Below are positions 5,256 to 8,079 of a DNA stretch of 8,079 nt, in pieces. The DNA comes from Candidatus Geoarchaeota archaeon (GTDB lineage: Archaea; Thermoproteota; Thermoprotei; Gearchaeales; WAQG01). A program made the position numbers and the translations under genes. Position 1 is the first letter of the stretch. Each line of letters opens with the position of its first letter. Where the stretch lies: contig WAQG01000091.1 of the NCBI GenBank assembly GCA_015520395.1, positions 1 through 8,079 on the forward strand, read 5' to 3'. Below the pieces are notes generated by a model, which worked only from the letters and a program-made list of their open reading frames with translations, did not search any database and had not been told where the DNA came from.

Positions 5256-6404
5256 ATGGTTAGGGTCTTAGGGATAGATCCGGGCACATATTCATTTGAC
5301 TTGGTCGTGCTTGAGGATGGACGCGTAGTTGCCGAAAGGAGTATCCTCACCTCAGAGGTTGCTAAGAAGCCTTCAGTTCTCGTCGAGGCCGTCGAGTCCC
5401 TAGGGGAGGTTGACCTGATAGCAGGGCCATCGGGCTACGGCGTCCCCCTCACCTACAATTCCGAGATAAGGGATCCCCGGAGGTTTGCGGTTGAGGTGCT
5501 GCTCCTAAGCACCGAGGACGCATTAAGGGAGGGTTTGAGGAGAGGTGTTGTGGGGATCTATGTATATGAGGCGCTTGCAAGGATTGTGGAGGAGTTCTGG
5601 AGGCGTAGGCTCAAGGTCTGCTACATCCCCTCGGTAATCCTCTTACCAACGGTTCCAGGCTACAGGAAGATAAATAGGGTTGACATGGGAACGGCCGACA
5701 AGATGGCCATCGCGGTCTCGGAGGTTGCGAGAAGGCATATCTGGGAGGGGCGCGACCTCAGGAGAATAAGCTTCATACTCGTTGAGATGGGCTACGGGTA
5801 TAATGCCGTGATGGCCGTTAAGGGTGGCAGGATAGTTGATGGCCTGGGGGGCACGATGGCTGGCCCCGGTTTCCTGACTATAGGCCCGGTGGACGCTGAG
5901 CTGACACACCTGGTTGGGAGTTGGAGTAGGGAGGACGTCTTTTACGGCGGGGTCGCCACGGTCTGCGGGACGGAGAACCCTGAGGAGGCGCTGTTAAAGA
6001 GGGAGCGGCTCTGCAGGGAGGCCTTCAAAGCCATGATCGAGTCCACGGCAAGGGCGGCAGCCTCGATGGCTGTTCTGAACGGGATAGATGAGATCCTACT
6101 CTCAGGAAGGCTTACGCGGATAGACGAGGTTAGGAAGATGCTCGTAGAAGTCCTGGAGAACATCGCGGATGTCGGAACCCTTCCCGGGTTACCGGGAGCA
6201 ACCCTCTCTAAAAGGGCGGCACAGGGCTACGCTGTCGTCGCCGACGGTGTCGCAGGCGGACTATACAAGGATGTCGTGGTCTACATGGGGGTTCTGGCCG
6301 CCCGAGGAACGGTTCTCGATAACGTTTACCATCCCAAGGCTGCCGAGGCTAAGCTGAGGGTTAGGAGGGCTTATGCCGAGACCGTTGTTAACCCGAAGCT
6401 CTAG
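5256..6404 (+). CDS. DUF1464 family actin-like ATPase fold protein (predicted butyrate kinase)
   Basis: Member of the archaeal DUF1464 family (COG2441), annotated by homology as a predicted butyrate kinase; the reaction has not been shown to my knowledge. From ATG 5256 (382 residues), the ASKHA-type phosphate-1 loop is VLGIDPGTYSFD (4-15). The second nucleotide-binding strand-turn is VEMGYGYNAVMAV with GGTMAGPG (~176-205), and the adenosine-side motif is EILLSGRLTRI (~279-289). The protein is soluble with no signal peptide, and its length is in line with a two-domain kinase of this fold. The frame can be extended to TTG 5241, but that adds only FFRD and would lie inside the likely promoter. 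It follows tRNA-Phe closely and ends 6 bp before the convergent four-Cys regulator gene. No butyrate-pathway gene is visible beside it, so context does not test the predicted function. Confidence 0.88.
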   Translation: MVRVLGIDPGTYSFDLVVLEDGRVVAERSILTSEVAKKPSVLVEAVESLGEVDLIAGPSGYGVPLTYNSEIRDPRRFAVEVLLLSTEDALREGLRRGVVGIYVYEALARIVEEFWRRRLKVCYIPSVILLPTVPGYRKINRVDMGTADKMAIAVSEVARRHIWEGRDLRRISFILVEMGYGYNAVMAVKGGRIVDGLGGTMAGPGFLTIGPVDAELTHLVGSWSREDVFYGGVATVCGTENPEEALLKRERLCREAFKAMIESTARAAASMAVLNGIDEILLSGRLTRIDEVRKMLVEVLENIADVGTLPGLPGATLSKRAAQGYAVVADGVAGGLYKDVVVYMGVLAARGTVLDNVYHPKAAEAKLRVRRAYAETVVNPKL

Positions 6405-6410
6405 CCCCTC

Positions 6411-6689
6411 TTAATGACGCCCCGGCCTGCTCCCTAACCCCTTCTTCACAACTATAAATGTGTGTGTTCCTGGAGAGGGGGATCCGCAGACCGGTTGGAG
6501 GGGGCATTTGCCACAGCCGCCATCACATTTAAGGCTCATGTAGGAGATGTGGCCAGCTATTCTGAGTTCCTCGAGCGCCGCATCTATTCTAACAACGCTT
6601 ACGCCCAGCTCCTTTGCCAGCAGCTCCCTGGAGACAAAACCCCTGCGTCTAATCGATTCGAGAACCTTCTGTGCTAGCCTTGAAACCAT
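6411..6689 (-). CDS. Small winged-helix protein with four-Cys (FeoC-like) motif
   Basis: Encodes 92 residues. Residues ~1-50 form a winged-helix DNA-binding domain (VLESIRRRGFVSRELLAKELGVSVVRIDAALEELRIAGHI). The segment KCDGGCGKCPLQPVCG carries Cys55, 59, 62 and 68, a C-x3-C-x2-C-x5-C set. This wHTH-plus-Cys layout resembles FeoC, a small regulator of ferrous iron uptake proposed to bind an Fe-S cluster, but no feoA or feoB is adjacent, so the assignment is by layout only. An iron- or redox-sensing regulator is the simplest reading. I chose ATG 6689; a TTG one codon upstream (6692) is also possible. There is no Shine-Dalgarno site, and a TATA-like CATAAAA lies ~28 bp upstream. It sits 39 bp after the DUF35 gene on the same strand and may also be read from that operon. 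Confidence 0.8.
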   Translation of the reverse strand: MVSRLAQKVLESIRRRGFVSRELLAKELGVSVVRIDAALEELRIAGHISYMSLKCDGGCGKCPLQPVCGSPSPGTHTFIVVKKGLGSRPGRH

Positions 6690-6713
6690 CAAAGAAAGGT
6701 TGATGCCTTGTGG

Positions 6714-6720
6714 TTTTATG
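6714..6720 (-). promoter_or_regulatory. TATA-like box for the four-Cys regulator
   Basis: The minus strand reads CATAAAA, centred ~28 bp before ATG 6689, in the 39-bp gap after the DUF35 gene. It suggests the small regulator has its own leaderless transcript. Confidence 0.4.
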
Positions 6721-6728
6721 GGTTTGTG

Positions 6729-7139
6729 TTAGCCTTGTTTTATGGCGGGCCTAAACTTCATCCCGTAGAATATGAGGCCCCGCTTTCCATCCTCCCTGAC
6801 CTTCCTGAAAACCGCCTCCACAGCTATGCCCTCCCTTATCTTCGTCGGGTCAACGTCCGTCAGCTGGGTTACTAGCCTGGTGCCGTCCTCCAGCTCGACC
6901 AGGCCCACGTAGTACGGCTCGAACTGTTTAAACTCCCTCGGGGCATCGTGGATGACCGTGTAGTGTATTAGCCGTCCTCGGCGGGGGAGCTGGTATGTCT
7001 CAAGCTCGGTTGATCCGCACAGGCATCTTAGCCTAGGAGGATAATAGATCCTCCCACACTTCCTACACCTGGATCCGAGTAGCCGGTATCTCGTGAGCCT
7101 TTCAGACCAGTATCTAGAAATGCTCTCCAAACCTCTCAC
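6729..7139 (-). CDS. DUF35 Zn-ribbon/OB-fold protein, thiolase partner
   Basis: A 136-residue DUF35 family protein. These associate with thiolase-fold enzymes; in archaeal acetoacetyl-CoA thiolase/HMG-CoA synthase complexes DUF35 bridges the two and binds the CoA arm. The N-terminal helix (SISRYWSERLTRYRLLGSRC) leads into a rubredoxin-like zinc ribbon with C25-x2-C28 and C39-x-C41, within the family signature CRKCGRIYYPPR. The second knuckle is CLC, one residue shorter than the usual C-x2-C. An OB-fold follows (~50-130: GRLIHYTVIHDAP, YYVGLVELEDGTRLVTQL). The GTG start at 7139 overlaps the TGA of the upstream thiolase gene (GTGA), so the two are translationally coupled and very probably partners. 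Given the thiolase's altered active site, the pair may not belong to the mevalonate pathway. Confidence 0.92.
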   Translation of the reverse strand: MRGLESISRYWSERLTRYRLLGSRCRKCGRIYYPPRLRCLCGSTELETYQLPRRGRLIHYTVIHDAPREFKQFEPYYVGLVELEDGTRLVTQLTDVDPTKIREGIAVEAVFRKVREDGKRGLIFYGMKFRPAIKQG

Positions 7140-8079
7140 CCCTCAAGAATAGTTACGACGCTGGTTCCCCCAAACCCGCCCATCGAGTGGGCAAGCCCGT
7201 ATTTAGGCGAGGGAACCTGGTGAACAGCCTCACCCCTAAGCTGGAGGACTATTTCGGCGATCTGGTAGAGGCCCGTTGCCCCAATTGGATTACCCCTGGC
7301 CTTAAGCCCGCCGAAAGTGTTTATGGGTATCCTTCCTCCCGGCTTCACCTCGCCCTCAGCGACGAGCTTAGCTGCCTTTCCCCTCTCCGCAAACCCGAGA
7401 TCCTCCATGGAGACGATGCCGATGATCGTATAGGGGTCGTATATCTCTGCAACGTCTATGGAGGATGGATCGATCTTAGCGGCCCTATACGCCTTTTCAG
7501 CCGCGTTCACGGTTGACTTGAAGGAGATATCAACTATCTTAGAGGCTGGCGTCGAGTTCTCAGTGGCAACACCCATCCCCGCAACCCTAACACACCCATC
7601 CCCAGACTTCCTTCTAGAGATGAGGATGGCGGCGGCGCCATCACCATAGCCGAAGCTTTCCAGAAGCGTTATCGGGTCTGCCAAGACCGTGGATCTGAGT
7701 ACTGCTTCAAGTTTGACCGGAAACGGGTACTGGGCGTGCTCCACGCCGACTGCCATCTCATGATCATGGACAGCGAGGCTCGCCACATCCTCCCTCCTCA
7801 CCCCATTGCTGCTCAGATAGGATTTGTAGAGGAGGGCGGCCAAGCTAACCCAGGTAATCCCATAGAATGAAACATGCTCCCGATCCTCAAAGTTTTGAAG
7901 TGCAGCAACAACATCCATTGGAAGAACGTCGCTCAGCTTCTCCCCGCCAACAACCAGGACGGGGTCGTACAGCCCTGCAGCCACCGCCATAACCCCCGCA
8001 TGAAACGCCATAGCTCCGGAGGCCCCACCACTTTCCACGGAGAACGCCGGCTTCCCATTCAAACCCATCTCCTCAAGGA
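7136..8079 (-). CDS. Thiolase-fold protein lacking the catalytic Cys, N-terminus outside window
   Basis: SCP2/archaeal-type thiolase superfamily protein. The frame stays open to the window edge (LEE precedes the apparent ATG at 8068), and archaeal thiolases run ~390 residues, so about 75 N-terminal residues are missing. Numbered from ATG 8068: VESGGASGA (11-19) aligns with the nucleophile motif VEAACASGG, with Gly15 replacing Cys. EIYDPYT (208-214) replaces the usual VHDCFT. GNPIGATG (259-266) replaces GHPxGATG, losing the catalytic His. AHSMGGFG (293-300) keeps the C-terminal glycine loop. GDGAAA (142-147) and NTFGGLKARG (250-259) confirm the fold. Loss of both Cys and His suggests a non-thiolase activity, such as the retro-aldol cleavage done by Cys-less SCP2-thiolase-like Ltp2/DUF35 complexes, or a structural role. 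It is coupled to the DUF35 gene by a 4-bp overlap. Confidence 0.9.
   Translation of the reverse strand, partial: LEEMGLNGKPAFSVESGGASGAMAFHAGVMAVAAGLYDPVLVVGGEKLSDVLPMDVVAALQNFEDREHVSFYGITWVSLAALLYKSYLSSNGVRREDVASLAVHDHEMAVGVEHAQYPFPVKLEAVLRSTVLADPITLLESFGYGDGAAAILISRRKSGDGCVRVAGMGVATENSTPASKIVDISFKSTVNAAEKAYRAAKIDPSSIDVAEIYDPYTIIGIVSMEDLGFAERGKAAKLVAEGEVKPGGRIPINTFGGLKARGNPIGATGLYQIAEIVLQLRGEAVHQVPSPKYGLAHSMGGFGGTSVVTILEG

Noticed and set aside
5643..5909. 88-codon minus-strand frame inside the DUF1464 gene
   Set aside because: Fully covered by a conserved gene on the other strand, with no motif of its own.
7187..7516. 109-codon plus-strand frame inside the thiolase gene
   Set aside because: It lies antisense to a well-supported gene and has no recognisable motif; a shadow frame.
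8019..8037. Frameshift or base error explaining the missing thiolase Cys
   Set aside because: The frame is continuous and conserved on both sides (VES before, ASGAM after), and GGG differs from TGC/TGT at two positions.
1..8079. CRISPR array or insertion sequence
   Set aside because: No regularly spaced repeats, transposase-like frame or paired terminal inverted repeats were found by eye.

Overview
The window reads as a piece of an archaeal chromosome, probably from a thermophile of the Thermoproteota or a related lineage. The grounds are families that are mainly or typically archaeal (DUF1464 actin-like protein, DUF35/thiolase pair, ferritin-like/VIT1 fusion), frequent GTG/TTG starts, AGG/ATA-rich codon use, and TATA-like boxes about 26-28 bp before start codons with no Shine-Dalgarno sequence (leaderless transcripts). 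A finer taxonomic placement cannot be supported. The first 23 bases are not genomic: they carry the Nextera/Tn5 mosaic end, so the left edge is a true contig end from a transposase-made library, and gene 1 is 5'-truncated with a false N-terminus if read through.

Left part (24-2453, + strand): two proteins of unrecognised family, then a membrane protein joining a ferritin-like di-iron domain to a VIT1/CCC1-type iron transporter. It runs into a convergent gene (2474-3481, -) for a histone-deacetylase/acetylpolyamine-amidohydrolase family enzyme with a complete set of zinc and catalytic residues.

Middle (3580-5220): a COG1373-type AAA ATPase with DUF4143 region (-). Its promoter is the most striking regulatory site here: two near-identical copies of TGCAT-N5-ATGCA, 34 bp apart, bracket the TATA box. 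The next ~300 bp hold no convincing gene, only a doubtful 34-codon reading frame and a small hairpin. A complete intronless tRNA-Phe(GAA) with encoded CCA follows.

Right part (5256-8079): a DUF1464 protein (+) starts just after the tRNA and meets, tail to tail, a three-gene minus-strand cluster. In transcription order this is a thiolase-fold protein (cut by the window edge), a DUF35 zinc-ribbon/OB protein overlapping it by 4 bp, and a small winged-helix protein with a four-Cys FeoC-like motif that appears to have its own promoter. The thiolase lacks the nucleophilic Cys and two other usual active-site residues, so the pair is probably not a conventional acetoacetyl-CoA thiolase.

No insertion sequence, CRISPR array or phage gene was seen. 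The candidates for something undescribed are the twin-palindrome ATPase promoter and the Cys-less thiolase/DUF35 pair.
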